A DNA stretch of 64,000 bases, from NCBI GenBank assembly GCA_963204915.1, contig CAUJHS010000113.1, positions 1 through 64,000 on the forward strand. Direction: 5' to 3'. The notes beneath the pieces were generated by a model, which saw only the letters and a program-made list of their open reading frames with translations, was not told the origin of the DNA and ran no database searches. Below are positions 42,291-52,109 of the stretch, piece by piece. This DNA comes from Planctomycetota bacterium. GTDB lineage: Bacteria > Planctomycetota > Planctomycetia > Pirellulales > Pirellulaceae. Position 1 is the first letter of the stretch, and each line of letters opens with the position of its first letter. Made by a program: the position numbers and the translations under genes.

Positions 42291-42797
42291 ATGTCCATTG
42301 CCGCAGAATATGTCCATTGCCGGAGACCAGGGCACTTGAGTCCGACATCGGAATTAACGCGGCGGGGCAGGCTTATCGCCGCGCTGCGATGGATCTGCGT
42401 TGTGCCGGCGGCCATGCTTGCTGATTTCACCGTGCGGGCCATGATAGGCAGCCTTGTCCGCGTTGTCGGCGGTTGGGGCGGCCTCGGCGACTTGAACCTC
42501 CTGTGGTTGATGCTCTGCTACATGCTTCCCCAATTCATCTTTGTCGTTGTCGGAGCGAAGGTGGCGCCGCGGAATCAAGTCAAAACCGCGATCGCTCTGA
42601 TGAGCGTCGGTATTGCGGTATCGCTGATGATTCATGTTATTGGCCAGCATCTTGCCGGGAATGAGGTGGGACTCGTGAACTACGCGCATCTAACCTGTCA
42701 GTTGTCGGGCCTTTTGGGCGGGTTGGCGTATGTCGTAGGGCGGCAAGGGAGAATTCGACGGAACGCCTCGTTCTCTGACGGCAATGATGAGGTTTGA
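42291..42797 (+). CDS. Small hypothetical membrane protein
   Basis: A 168-residue protein that I do not recognise. After a polar first 30 residues it has about four hydrophobic segments: AALRWICVVPAAMLADFTV, NLLWLMLCYMLPQFIFVVVG, TAIALMSVGIAVSLMIHVIG and LTCQLSGLLGGLAYVVG, ending in a charged tail. The arrangement is a plain four-helix membrane protein without catalytic motifs. The ATG at 42291 lacks a good ribosome site and the true start may be later. It is divergent from the AlkD-like gene with only about 64 bases between, so the two share a promoter region. Coding is likely from the hydrophobic pattern and length, but the role is unknown. Confidence 0.55.
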   Translation: MSIAAEYVHCRRPGHLSPTSELTRRGRLIAALRWICVVPAAMLADFTVRAMIGSLVRVVGGWGGLGDLNLLWLMLCYMLPQFIFVVVGAKVAPRNQVKTAIALMSVGIAVSLMIHVIGQHLAGNEVGLVNYAHLTCQLSGLLGGLAYVVGRQGRIRRNASFSDGNDEV

Positions 42798-43288
42798 AGG
42801 CCTTGGGTGACTACCGTGGGCCAAGCGATGACCGGTACGTCGGCGCGAATGAGCATTGATTCTTCGCTCCAGGACTTCACATTCGACGACGACACAGCCA
42901 CGCGGGAGACCGTCACCGGTGCGTAGGATAGATTTCAAGATTCGGTCGCGGTCGCAGCGGAACTCAATCATTGGCATTGGAGAAGCGCGGTTGCTGCACA
43001 TACAACCAACGAGGTTCAAGAATCGTGACTCTGGGACCGTCCGGCGACCTTCGGCGTAAAACAATGCGGCGCGTTGGGCTGCTCATTTGAGATAACCAGC
43101 GCGCGTTCACGATACTGGATTTCTGTTCGCTCCGCGCCGTTTTGTCATTGAACTAAGTGGGAGAAGCGTAGGACTTTCGCAAAAAAGCTTTGCAATCGGC
43201 TCCGCGCAAACACAAACTACACGTTGTTCTCTAATTCGCTCGCTCGAGCAATGCGGTAAGAGCCATCGCGTATCGGAGGTCTCACGCC
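42798..43288. other. Intergenic region upstream of the YD-repeat gene
   Basis: About 490 bases. A minus-strand open frame (42690-43064) and shorter plus-strand frames lack motifs and start signals. AT-rich runs near 43180-43230 may belong to the promoter of the following gene, which has a clear GGAGG site at 43275-43279. Confidence 0.4.
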
Positions 43289-46200
43289 ATGTTCCTTCGT
43301 CGGCGCGCGTTACGGACTCGGTTCTTTCGACGGTCTTTCGCTTTTGGCCCGCGAGCAAGTTTGCTGGAAGCGTTGGAGTCGCGGCAATTGCTCGCCGGAG
43401 ACTTTCAAAACCCGGCTGTGGCCGAAGATGTGGATGCTTCGGGGTTTGTGACAAACAATGACTTGCTGGAAGTGGTGCAAGATTTGCGCACGTTCGGCAA
43501 TCCACACATCTTGACCTTACCGCCGCCCGTGTCCGAATCGCCCCCGTTTGTCGATGTCAACGGCGACGATGTGGTTGATCCGTTCGACCTGCTGCGCGTC
43601 GTCACGTCGCTGCGGGACGGAGTGAACATGCCCCAACCCTCGGTCATGGCCGCCCTCTTGAACGACACCGGCACCAACCGCGCCGACAACGTCACCGCCG
43701 ACGCCACCCTCGCCGGACGGATTACCTCCGGTTTGACGAGCGCTACCGCGCTAGCGGCCCGACTGGACGGCGGTTTGCCGTTCCGCGTCGCACTCAATGC
43801 GATGGGAGAATTCGCCTTCGATGCCGCGGCTGCTCCCTTGACCCAAGGACCGCACACCGTCCAGTTGTTCGCGCAGAACAAGGGTGGGCCGGTCGGCGAG
43901 GCGCTGGCGGAGTTTTCCTGGGTCACGGATTCGTTGGTCTTCGATCCCGTTGGCCCGTTGACCGTGATGGCGGGGGAGTCGATCGAAACGCTTCTTACAG
44001 CCACCGCCCCGGAAGGACGCAAAGTGGCGTTCTCGCTGGATAGCGAGACGATGCTTCCTAGCGGCCAGTTGCGAGCCGACAACGTGTTGGCGTTCTCACC
44101 CACCGCTTCGCAAACGGGTGAGTTCACCTTCGACGTCATCGCCCGAGATGGCGTGTTTGAGGCGCGCCAAACGGTCTCGTTGGAAGTGGTGGGCGATCCC
44201 GTCACGACCACGCGACTTTCGGGCGTGGTGATGAATACCGCCGGCGAACCGCTAGACGGCCTGCCTTTGGACCTGGGACCGCTGCGCGCCGTGACCGACG
44301 CCGAGGGCCGGTTTACCTTCGATGTGGGAATCGGCGCCTTTCCCGCCGAGACGCTCAAGATTCGCGGCGAGTTACGTCCGGGCGCCCAGCCCTATCCCTT
44401 TGTGGCCGAGCCGTTGCCGCTGCTCTTGGGTCGGGAACCGATCACCGGCATGCACAACCGCATCGAGCGGCCCATCTTTCTGCCAGTGCTGGATGTGGCG
44501 GGAGGCACGCAGGTTGATCCCGCGCAAGACACGCTGGTTCGGCAGGAAATCGCTCCCGGCGAGTTTGTGGAGATCATGGTCAAGGCAGGCACGTTGTTTA
44601 CACCCCAGGGGGAATTGTTCGACGGCGTGTTCAGCATCACCGAGGTGCCGCTTGAGTTCACGCCCGCGGCGATGCCCGCCGATTGGGCGCCGAGCCTGGT
44701 GATTACCACGCAACCGGCGGAGATGATCTTTTCCGAGCCGGCGCGGGTCACGTTTCCCAATCGCGGCCGCTGGGCGCCGGGCTTTCAGATTGATCTGTGG
44801 TTCGTGAGTCCCGTCACGGGCGACTTCCAGGATGTGGGGGACATGGTGGTGAGCGCCGACGGGCTGCGCGTGGAAACCGTCTCGGGCGGGATGCGCAATA
44901 CGAGTTGGGGGACCGATACGCCGCCCCCGCCGCCCCCGAATCCCTCTCTCGATTCCTCGGATTGCGATCCCTGTAAAGAAGGCGGCGGTCTGGCGTCCGA
45001 CGTCAGTTTCGCCACCGGCGCCGTGACCGAAACGCACGATTTAACCACCTATCGCTCGTTGGGCGAATCGCGCGGCGTCTCGCTTACCTATGACTCGTTG
45101 CGGGCCGATCCGCGACCGATCGCCCATGCGGGGTATGACGACCTGGACCCCAACGTCATCTCGATCCTTCCGGACGGATTGTTGATCGAGGCGCGGTTCG
45201 CGGTCGAGGTCAATGGCGTGCGCGTGGCGGCGCCGGGGTTCGATCAGCCCGGTCAGTTCGGCTTCCGCGGCGGCGAAAACTTTTTCGACATTCCCACGGG
45301 TAGTGGACCGGTCGATGTGGGCCTGCAAATCGACCTCCGTCAGCAGCCCACGGGCGTTTATCAATACAGCTTCAGCAGCGGCATTCGCAACCGGATTGGT
45401 GAGGTGTTCGTCGGCTCCTCGCAGACCCAGCGCGACGTATTCACGCACGTGAACGCGATGAACAGCCCCTTCGGCGCCGGCTGGGGATTAAACGGACTCA
45501 AGCAAATTGTGGAAGGCGCCGCGGGAGCGGTGGCGATCGTCGACGGCGACGGAACCGAGTTGTTGTACCAACCTGCTCAGCGCCGCGATTTCTTCCTCCA
45601 GGGCATCTTTCCCAACAATCCGCTGAATAACACCGTCTTACGCTACAACGGCAGGACGGGCGAGTTGATCGGTCCATTCGTAGCCAGCGGCGCCGGTGGA
45701 TTAAACCAACCGCACAATCCCACCTTCGGCCCTAATGGCGATTTGTATGTAGTCAGCGGCGGAACCCAACAAGTCCTGCGCTACGATGGACAAACCGGCG
45801 AGTTTCTGGAAGTGTTTGTCGATCAAGGCGAAGGCGGATTCGCGGGAACCGCCGAGTTGCTGTTCGATGCGAATGGGAACCTCTACGCCCCCAGCGCCAA
45901 TGGCGTGCACCGCTACGATGCGGCCGGGCAGTTTATTGATGCCATCGCCGGTCCCGCCGACGGCGTACAGCAGGCATGTGGAATCGAGTTTGGCCCCGAC
46001 GGCAATCTGTACGTCTACGACACCTTCGACGAACAGATGCGACGGTTCAATCCGCAGACCGGAGCGCTCGTCGACGTCTTCATCCCTTCGGGAAATCTGG
46101 CGAACGCCTGCGATTTCGATTTTGGCCCCGACGGCGACATTTACATTACCGACGCCACCTTCCGCGATGTGCGCCGTTTCTCTGGCGTGGATGGCTCGTT

Positions 46201-49200
46201 GGTGGGCGTGTTCGCCACGACGAACGGCTTTCCGAGCGGCATCACGCTTGGTCCTGACGGCGACTTCTACGTGAACGTCTCCGGAACCACGCAAGTTTTC
46301 GACGGTCAAACGGGCGAGTTGGTCGACACCTTCATCGCCAACAACGGCGGCTTCGGCAACTTTGGACCCGCGGGCGATGCGGCCGATGAGTCGCGGTTCG
46401 TTTCGCCGCCGGGCGATTTCTCCACGCTGGAGAAACTTCCCAATGGCACGTATCGCAACACGCTGCCCGACCAGACGGTCTACCAATTCAACGAAAACCA
46501 CCAACTGGCGACGGTCACGGATCGGCAAGGAAGAGTCACGACCTACACCTACGATGCGCAGGGAAATCTCACGACGATTACCGACCCGGTAGGATTGGCG
46601 ACCACCTTCGCCTACACCGGAGGGCGCGTGAGTACGATTACCGACCCGGCCAACCGCGTGACGCAGTTTGAGTACGACGCTGTCGGCAACCTCCAGCGCA
46701 TTACCGATCCAGACGGCTCCGCGCGACAGTTCGCCTACGACGACCGGCATTTGATGATCCAGGAGACCACGCCCCGCGGCTTCGTCGAACAAATTAACTA
46801 CGACGAGTTTGGCCGAGCCACGACTGCGGTGCTGCCCGACGGCAGTCAGCGCACGATTACGCCGCGGCAGGTTCGCGGCGTGTATCCCGTTAGCGCCACC
46901 GTGGATCCTTTTAATCCCCCATCGGCCATTCGCACGACGGGCGGCGATTCGATCTATACCGACGCCAACGGCAACGTGGTGCGAACCGTGCTGGACCGCG
47001 AAGGCCAAGCGCTCTCGTCGACCGACGGCGTGGGAACGCTCCCCGTCGTGGGTCGCGATCCGGCTACAAACCTCGTCACGCAAGCCACCGACGGACGAGG
47101 CAACGTCTCCACCTTTACCTATGATGACCGCGGCAACCTCTTGACGGTGCAAGATGGAATTTCCGTTTCACAGCAGTTTACCTACGACCCGGTCTTCAAC
47201 CGCGTTCTCAATTATACCGACGCCTTGGGACGACATACGATATACGAGCGCGATCCGGCGACCGGCAATACGCTCTCGGTCACGCAGGTCGTCGGCGCCT
47301 TGGGTGGAGGCGACGACCGGACCGTGCGCTACACTTACAACGCCCAAAACCTGCTGGCCACCGTCACCGATCCGCGCGGCGTGGTGTACGACTATGGGTA
47401 CGACGCGATAGGCCAACTCACCCGCATCACGTATGCGATAGGATCGCCGGACGAAGCCACACGTCGCTTCGAGTATGACGCCGCCGGGAATGTGAACGCC
47501 TTCGTCGACGAGCGCGGCCATCGTACGGAGTTCACCTACGACGCCCAGAACCGCTTGACGCGACTCGTCGAAGCCGACCCCGACGGCGCAGGGCCGCTCT
47601 CTGCGCCGTTCACGCAGTACGCCTATGACACGGCGGGAAACCTCACCCAGGTGATCGACCGCGGGGGAGCCATGTTGCGGTTCGAGTACGATTCGCGGAA
47701 CAATCTGACGCGGGTCATCGACCACGAAGGACGTGCAACGCATTACACCTATGGCGGCGAAGGGAATGTGCTTTCCGCTACGGATCCCTCGGGCGCCGCC
47801 ACGCACTTCGTCTACGACGCCCGCAATCGCCTGGTGATGGCGACCGACTCCGACGGCGTGCAAAACCGTGTGGCGTACGATCTCGACGATAACCTCACGT
47901 CGATTACCGACCCCTTGGGCAACGTGACGCAGTTCGAGTACGACGCCCGCAACCGCCTCGTGCAACGCCTCGACCCGCTCGGCCACGCGGTGTTGTTCTC
48001 CTATGACGCCGCCGATCGATTGATCGACAAAACCGATCGGAATGGCCGGTCAACGCAATACGCGTTTGACGACCTGGACCGCATGGTGCGCGAAACCTGG
48101 GTCGGCGCCGGCACGGTGTTCGAGTACGCCTTCGATCAGAACAATAATTTGCTTTCGGCCAGCGACGGCGCCAGCAGCCTGGCGGTTGCCTACGATGAGC
48201 GCAACCGCGTCGTGAGCATCGACAATCTCGGTACGCAAGGCGTTCCGCGGGTGGTCCTCGGTTATACCTACGATGACGAAGGAAATGTGCTCTCGCGATC
48301 CGACACGATCAACGGCGTGGCCGCGGGCCTCTCGCAATTTATGTATGACGTCCAAAGCCGGTTGACGCAGATTGTTGAAAGCGGCACGGGAGTCTCCGCC
48401 AAGCGCGTGGACTTTCACTATGACGCACTCAGCCGCTTCACGGCCATCGAGCGATTTGCCGACGCCGCGGGAACGCAACCCGTGGTCGCTTCGGCGTACA
48501 CGTACAATTCGCTCAACCTGTTGGAGTCGCTCACCCATAGCAATCAGGTGGGCGAGGTGGCGTTTTACGACTTGGCGTACGATCCGTCGTACCGCATCGC
48601 GGAAATCGCCCGCACGGACGGCGTGGTGTCTTATACCTATGACGAGTTGAATCAACTGCTCTCCGCCGACAACGACGCCATGCCTGGTTTAGAGGAGTCG
48701 TATGAGTACGACGCCAACGGCAACCGCACCGCTTCACACTTGCACGATGACGATTACACGACCGGAGCGAGCAACCGTTTGATTTCGGACGGAAACTTTT
48801 CCTACGAGTACGACGCCGAAGGGAACCTGACGCGTCGCACGCATCTCGCCACCGGCGCCCGGCGCGACTTTGCGTGGGATCACCGCAACCGGTTGGTTGC
48901 CGTGACCGACCGGGACGAGAATCAGGCGGTGGTGCAAACGGTCGAGTTCGGCTACGACGCGCTGAACCGACGCATCGCCAAAACGGTGACCGTCGGCGGA
49001 ACGAGCGAGACGACGCACTTCGTTTACGACTTTTCCAACATTCTTTTGGAATTCCACGATGCCGATGCCGAGGGTCCGAACGCCGCGCAGTTGCAACGGC
49101 GGTACTTGTACGGTCCGGCGGTCGATCAAGTCATGGCCGAAGACGACGGAGCAGGCAACGTGCTGTGGTACTTGAACGACCACCAAGGCACAGTGCGCGA

Positions 49201-49966
49201 CGTGGTGGACTCGGCGGGCAATCTGGTCAATCACCTGAGTTACGACGCCTTCGGCAATTTGTTGGCCGAAACCAATCCCGCCGCAACTCCGCGTTACGGC
49301 TACACCGGCCGCGAGTTCGATGAAGAAATAGGCTTGTATTACTATCGCTCGCGCTATTACGACCCTGCGCTGGCCCGTTATCTTTCGGAAGACGCAATCG
49401 GCTTCCACGGGGGCGACGCCAACCTGTACCGGTATGTGGGCAATCAGCCGGTCTCGCAAATCGATCCCTCGGGACAGCAAGCGGCCAGTTACGGCGACTA
49501 CAAAGGCTACAACCCGAGCGATTCCGGCGACAACTTCAACGGCGGCGACGCCTTCTCGCCCGGTCCAGGAGGGCAGGGAGAATTCAACTCGCTTGGTCCG
49601 CCGGGCACGATGACCTACGGCGATTCTGAATTCTATCAACCGACCGATCCCAACGGTGCAGGTCAAGGGCAAGGCCAAGGCCAGGGAAGCGGGTCCAAGA
49701 AGAAACCGCCCCACGATCCCAACGGTCCCACCAAGTGCGACCCCAAGCAAAAAGATAAGGATAAAGATAAAGACAAGAACAAAGAAGAGACGCGACGAGA
49801 GGAACCTCAAACGAAAGAGTCTCCTCAACCGGAAGTGATTCCTCCGGAAAAGCCCCAACCTCAACCCAAACCCAAGACCGATCCCGTCGACAACTTCCTG
49901 GAGGGGCTATTCGGCAAACGCAATCCCAACCCCATCATCGACGGTCCCGGGGCGTTTTTCCCCTGA
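43289..49966 (+). CDS. Giant secreted YD/RHS-repeat protein with planctomycete surface signature, NHL-like beta propeller and RHS core
   Basis: A 2225-residue protein from ATG 43289 behind GGAGGT. The N terminus (LLEALESRQLLAGD) has the LE-x-R-x-LLA motif marking large planctomycete surface proteins. Residues 37-115 are dockerin-like (DVDASGFVTNNDLLEVVQDL, then DVNGDDVVDPFDLLRVVTSL, two calcium-loop repeats). Cadherin/Ig-like and carboxypeptidase-regulatory-like domains follow (VVMNTAGEPLDGLPLDLGPL), then an NHL-like propeller at about 790-1030 (FGPNGDLYVVSGGTQQVLRY repeated) and some thirty YD repeats (TYTYDAQGNLTTITDPVGLA). The RHS core ends near residue 2065 with YGYTGREFDEEIGLYYYRSR and YLSEDAIGFHGGDANLYRYV. 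The tail of about 150 residues is low-complexity and carries no recognisable toxin domain. It is probably a surface or shed protein; no immunity-like gene follows. Domain calls are secure, the role is not. Confidence 0.9.
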   Translation: MFLRRRALRTRFFRRSFAFGPRASLLEALESRQLLAGDFQNPAVAEDVDASGFVTNNDLLEVVQDLRTFGNPHILTLPPPVSESPPFVDVNGDDVVDPFDLLRVVTSLRDGVNMPQPSVMAALLNDTGTNRADNVTADATLAGRITSGLTSATALAARLDGGLPFRVALNAMGEFAFDAAAAPLTQGPHTVQLFAQNKGGPVGEALAEFSWVTDSLVFDPVGPLTVMAGESIETLLTATAPEGRKVAFSLDSETMLPSGQLRADNVLAFSPTASQTGEFTFDVIARDGVFEARQTVSLEVVGDPVTTTRLSGVVMNTAGEPLDGLPLDLGPLRAVTDAEGRFTFDVGIGAFPAETLKIRGELRPGAQPYPFVAEPLPLLLGREPITGMHNRIERPIFLPVLDVAGGTQVDPAQDTLVRQEIAPGEFVEIMVKAGTLFTPQGELFDGVFSITEVPLEFTPAAMPADWAPSLVITTQPAEMIFSEPARVTFPNRGRWAPGFQIDLWFVSPVTGDFQDVGDMVVSADGLRVETVSGGMRNTSWGTDTPPPPPPNPSLDSSDCDPCKEGGGLASDVSFATGAVTETHDLTTYRSLGESRGVSLTYDSLRADPRPIAHAGYDDLDPNVISILPDGLLIEARFAVEVNGVRVAAPGFDQPGQFGFRGGENFFDIPTGSGPVDVGLQIDLRQQPTGVYQYSFSSGIRNRIGEVFVGSSQTQRDVFTHVNAMNSPFGAGWGLNGLKQIVEGAAGAVAIVDGDGTELLYQPAQRRDFFLQGIFPNNPLNNTVLRYNGRTGELIGPFVASGAGGLNQPHNPTFGPNGDLYVVSGGTQQVLRYDGQTGEFLEVFVDQGEGGFAGTAELLFDANGNLYAPSANGVHRYDAAGQFIDAIAGPADGVQQACGIEFGPDGNLYVYDTFDEQMRRFNPQTGALVDVFIPSGNLANACDFDFGPDGDIYITDATFRDVRRFSGVDGSLVGVFATTNGFPSGITLGPDGDFYVNVSGTTQVFDGQTGELVDTFIANNGGFGNFGPAGDAADESRFVSPPGDFSTLEKLPNGTYRNTLPDQTVYQFNENHQLATVTDRQGRVTTYTYDAQGNLTTITDPVGLATTFAYTGGRVSTITDPANRVTQFEYDAVGNLQRITDPDGSARQFAYDDRHLMIQETTPRGFVEQINYDEFGRATTAVLPDGSQRTITPRQVRGVYPVSATVDPFNPPSAIRTTGGDSIYTDANGNVVRTVLDREGQALSSTDGVGTLPVVGRDPATNLVTQATDGRGNVSTFTYDDRGNLLTVQDGISVSQQFTYDPVFNRVLNYTDALGRHTIYERDPATGNTLSVTQVVGALGGGDDRTVRYTYNAQNLLATVTDPRGVVYDYGYDAIGQLTRITYAIGSPDEATRRFEYDAAGNVNAFVDERGHRTEFTYDAQNRLTRLVEADPDGAGPLSAPFTQYAYDTAGNLTQVIDRGGAMLRFEYDSRNNLTRVIDHEGRATHYTYGGEGNVLSATDPSGAATHFVYDARNRLVMATDSDGVQNRVAYDLDDNLTSITDPLGNVTQFEYDARNRLVQRLDPLGHAVLFSYDAADRLIDKTDRNGRSTQYAFDDLDRMVRETWVGAGTVFEYAFDQNNNLLSASDGASSLAVAYDERNRVVSIDNLGTQGVPRVVLGYTYDDEGNVLSRSDTINGVAAGLSQFMYDVQSRLTQIVESGTGVSAKRVDFHYDALSRFTAIERFADAAGTQPVVASAYTYNSLNLLESLTHSNQVGEVAFYDLAYDPSYRIAEIARTDGVVSYTYDELNQLLSADNDAMPGLEESYEYDANGNRTASHLHDDDYTTGASNRLISDGNFSYEYDAEGNLTRRTHLATGARRDFAWDHRNRLVAVTDRDENQAVVQTVEFGYDALNRRIAKTVTVGGTSETTHFVYDFSNILLEFHDADAEGPNAAQLQRRYLYGPAVDQVMAEDDGAGNVLWYLNDHQGTVRDVVDSAGNLVNHLSYDAFGNLLAETNPAATPRYGYTGREFDEEIGLYYYRSRYYDPALARYLSEDAIGFHGGDANLYRYVGNQPVSQIDPSGQQAASYGDYKGYNPSDSGDNFNGGDAFSPGPGGQGEFNSLGPPGTMTYGDSEFYQPTDPNGAGQGQGQGQGSGSKKKPPHDPNGPTKCDPKQKDKDKDKDKNKEETRREEPQTKESPQPEVIPPEKPQPQPKPKTDPVDNFLEGLFGKRNPNPIIDGPGAFFP
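49661..49789 (+). repeat. Low-complexity coding repeats in the YD protein tail
   Basis: Short imperfect hexamers encode GQGQGQGQG at 49661-49687, and further on AAGATAAGGATAAAGATAAA-type repeats encode a KDKDKDKDKNKE run at 49748-49789. They replace the variable toxin domain usually found after an RHS core, suggesting a spacer or wall-interacting tail. Confidence 0.7.
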
Positions 49967-50408
49967 GTGATGGAGAGGGCGCGATGATGCACGAACTTGC
50001 ATTGAAGCGCGAGCCCGTCGACTGTGCGCCGCTCGCTAGGCGGTCCGAATGACGCGTAGGGCCAGCTCGTTACCTTTGTCCACATGTGGTCGGACGCACC
50101 GCGCTTAGTGGACGAATTCACTTAGCATCCGAAAGTCACGAGTGGGCTGGGCGCCGGAGAGAGGAAGGAATTGATGCGATTATGGCGATGTTGCGCTAAC
50201 CTGCAGCGCCGGGCGGCCCAGCTGCTTTGAGAAGGTCGGCCCGTTCGCTGGCTTCGCCCAGGCGTTCAGGATTTACCAGGCAATCCTTCCGCGCTCGCCG
50301 CTACAGACTTGCGGCCCGCGTGATGGCGGTTAATGATACGAACCTGGGACAATGGACGAAGGTAGGGTTTTATGGTTCAACCTCAGTCGTTTGTCGAAGG
50401 AGCTCGTC
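49967..50408. other. Intergenic region without a supported gene
   Basis: About 440 bases between two plus-strand genes. Open frames here are short or run into the next gene in another frame. AAGGAG at 50397-50402 is the ribosome site of the following gene. No strong hairpin after the YD gene was found. Confidence 0.4.
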
Positions 50409-51839
50409 ATGGACCGTCGCGAATTCCTCACACGCAGCGGCCAGCTTAGCGCGGCGGCGTTTGGTTTGTCGACCGCGTGGTCCGCTTCGCGGATCGTTGG
50501 TCAGGAATCGGACAAGCCCAAGCCGATGGCGACGGGCCCCTTGCGCGTCTCCGACCAGAACCCGAGGTACTTCTGCGACGCGCAAGGCCGCGAGGTGTTG
50601 CTGGTTGGCTCGCACACGTGGAATAGCCTGGTCGACATGGGCCGCAGCGACCCGCCAGAGGCGTTTGACTTCGACGCCTACCTGGACTTTCTCGGCCGGT
50701 ACGGCCACAACTTCATCCGGCTTTGGGCGTGGGATTCAACAACCTGGGACACACGCGCTAATGGGCGATTGGGCAAAGACTTCATCCATCATGTCGCCCC
50801 CTTGCCATGGTTGCGGGCCGGGTCGGACATGGCGCTGGACGGCCGACCCAAGTTTGATTTGAAGCAGTTCAACCCCGACTATTTCGAACGGTTGCGGGAT
50901 CGGGTCAGCGCTGCCGGGCGGCGGGGCATTTACGTGTCCGTCATGTTGTTCGAGGGGTGGGGTATGTTTCACGGCAATCGTCGCCGGGGAACACAAGAAG
51001 CGTGGGCATGGCGCAGCCACCCCTTCCATCCCGAGAATAACAGCAATGGCGTCGATGCAAATGAAAACGTGCATAGCCAAGCCAATCCGGCCGTGAACGC
51101 AATCCAAGCCGAATACATCCGCAAGGTGGTCGATACTGTCAACGACCTGGACAACGTGCTCTACGAGGTGATTAACGAAGGCGGCGAAAAAGAGTGGGAC
51201 TGGTGGGTCGTCGATACGGTGCATCAATACGAACGCGCGAAACCTCGCCAGCATCCGGTCGGCATCACGGGCCACGGTGCGGAAGGTTTGGACAGCATGC
51301 TTGCCAGCCCGGCCGATTGGATTTCGCCTGGCCGCAACGATGGCTTTGGCGACGATCCGCCCGCCTGGGACGGCAAGAAAGTCAGCCTGTTGGATACGGA
51401 TCACGTGTGGGGCGTGGGCGGCAACGGCGCGTGGGTGTGGAAAAGTCTGATGCGCGGCCACAACCCGTTATTTATGGATCCCTACGACGGGTCCGTGCTT
51501 GGAAAACGGTTCGATGCGCAATGGGAGCCGATCCGCCGCAACCTGGGTCACGCGCTCCGTCTGACCCAGCGCCTGAACCTTGCATCCATGACGCCGCAGA
51601 ACAAACTCGCCTCGACCGGGTACTGCCTTGCGGACCCCGGCAAAGAGTACGTGGTTTATATCGCCACCGGCGGCAAGGCGACGATAAATTTACAGGAGTC
51701 GCCCGCCCGCTTTGATGTAGAATGGTTTGATCCATCCCGTGGGAAAACCACCGCGGGCGAACGGATCGCAGGCGGCGCGGAACGCGAATTCATGGCCCCC
51801 TTCGATGGCGACGCCGTGCTGCGGTTGTCCCGCGCGTAA
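50409..51839 (+). CDS. TAT-exported glycosidase-like protein (GH5/DUF4038-type barrel)
   Basis: A 476-residue protein. ATG 50409 is preceded by AAGGAG and begins MDRREFLTRSGQLSAAAFGL, a twin-arginine leader of the form seen in planctomycete secreted enzymes. The mature part reads as a TIM-barrel glycosidase: RYFCDAQGREVLLVGSHTWN, FDFDAYLDFLGRYGHNFIRL, then LYEVINEGGEKEWDWW with N256-E257 as the acid/base pair, and SLLDTDHVWGVGGNGAWVWK near the expected nucleophile region. The last 90 residues resemble the collagen-binding-like C-terminal domain of these proteins (STGYCLADPGKEYVVYIATG, RFDVEWFDPSRGKT). The substrate is unknown. Folding before TAT export suggests a bound cofactor or metal. No operon partner is close. 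Confidence 0.78.
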   Translation: MDRREFLTRSGQLSAAAFGLSTAWSASRIVGQESDKPKPMATGPLRVSDQNPRYFCDAQGREVLLVGSHTWNSLVDMGRSDPPEAFDFDAYLDFLGRYGHNFIRLWAWDSTTWDTRANGRLGKDFIHHVAPLPWLRAGSDMALDGRPKFDLKQFNPDYFERLRDRVSAAGRRGIYVSVMLFEGWGMFHGNRRRGTQEAWAWRSHPFHPENNSNGVDANENVHSQANPAVNAIQAEYIRKVVDTVNDLDNVLYEVINEGGEKEWDWWVVDTVHQYERAKPRQHPVGITGHGAEGLDSMLASPADWISPGRNDGFGDDPPAWDGKKVSLLDTDHVWGVGGNGAWVWKSLMRGHNPLFMDPYDGSVLGKRFDAQWEPIRRNLGHALRLTQRLNLASMTPQNKLASTGYCLADPGKEYVVYIATGGKATINLQESPARFDVEWFDPSRGKTTAGERIAGGAEREFMAPFDGDAVLRLSRA

Positions 51840-52109
51840 CGCGCACCCAACGGTCTTTGCCGCCGCCAGCAGGTCTTCCTTTGCAGTGTTCTTCAACGAC
51901 CGGAGCATGCGGGCCGTCCGGCTCCGATCACGGACACAGGCGGAAAGGGCGCCACGCATCGCTTAACGCATTCGCTTGGCGCGCTCATGCCCTGAGGACC
52001 ATCATACGCTTCGCCATCGCCCATGTCGTGTTGTTACAATCATGCAACGGGTTTCTCGGGCGATGCCGTCGTTCCAAAGTACGTAACACTCCGACCAGGT
52101 TTTCCTCGA

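Noticed and set aside
42690-43064. Minus-strand frame upstream of the YD gene
   Set aside because: It overlaps the end of the small membrane protein gene and shows no start site or family motif.
45701-47152. 483-codon minus-strand frame inside the YD-repeat gene
   Set aside because: The repeated, low-stop composition of YD-repeat DNA creates long antisense frames; the translated sequence is a periodic shadow without domains.
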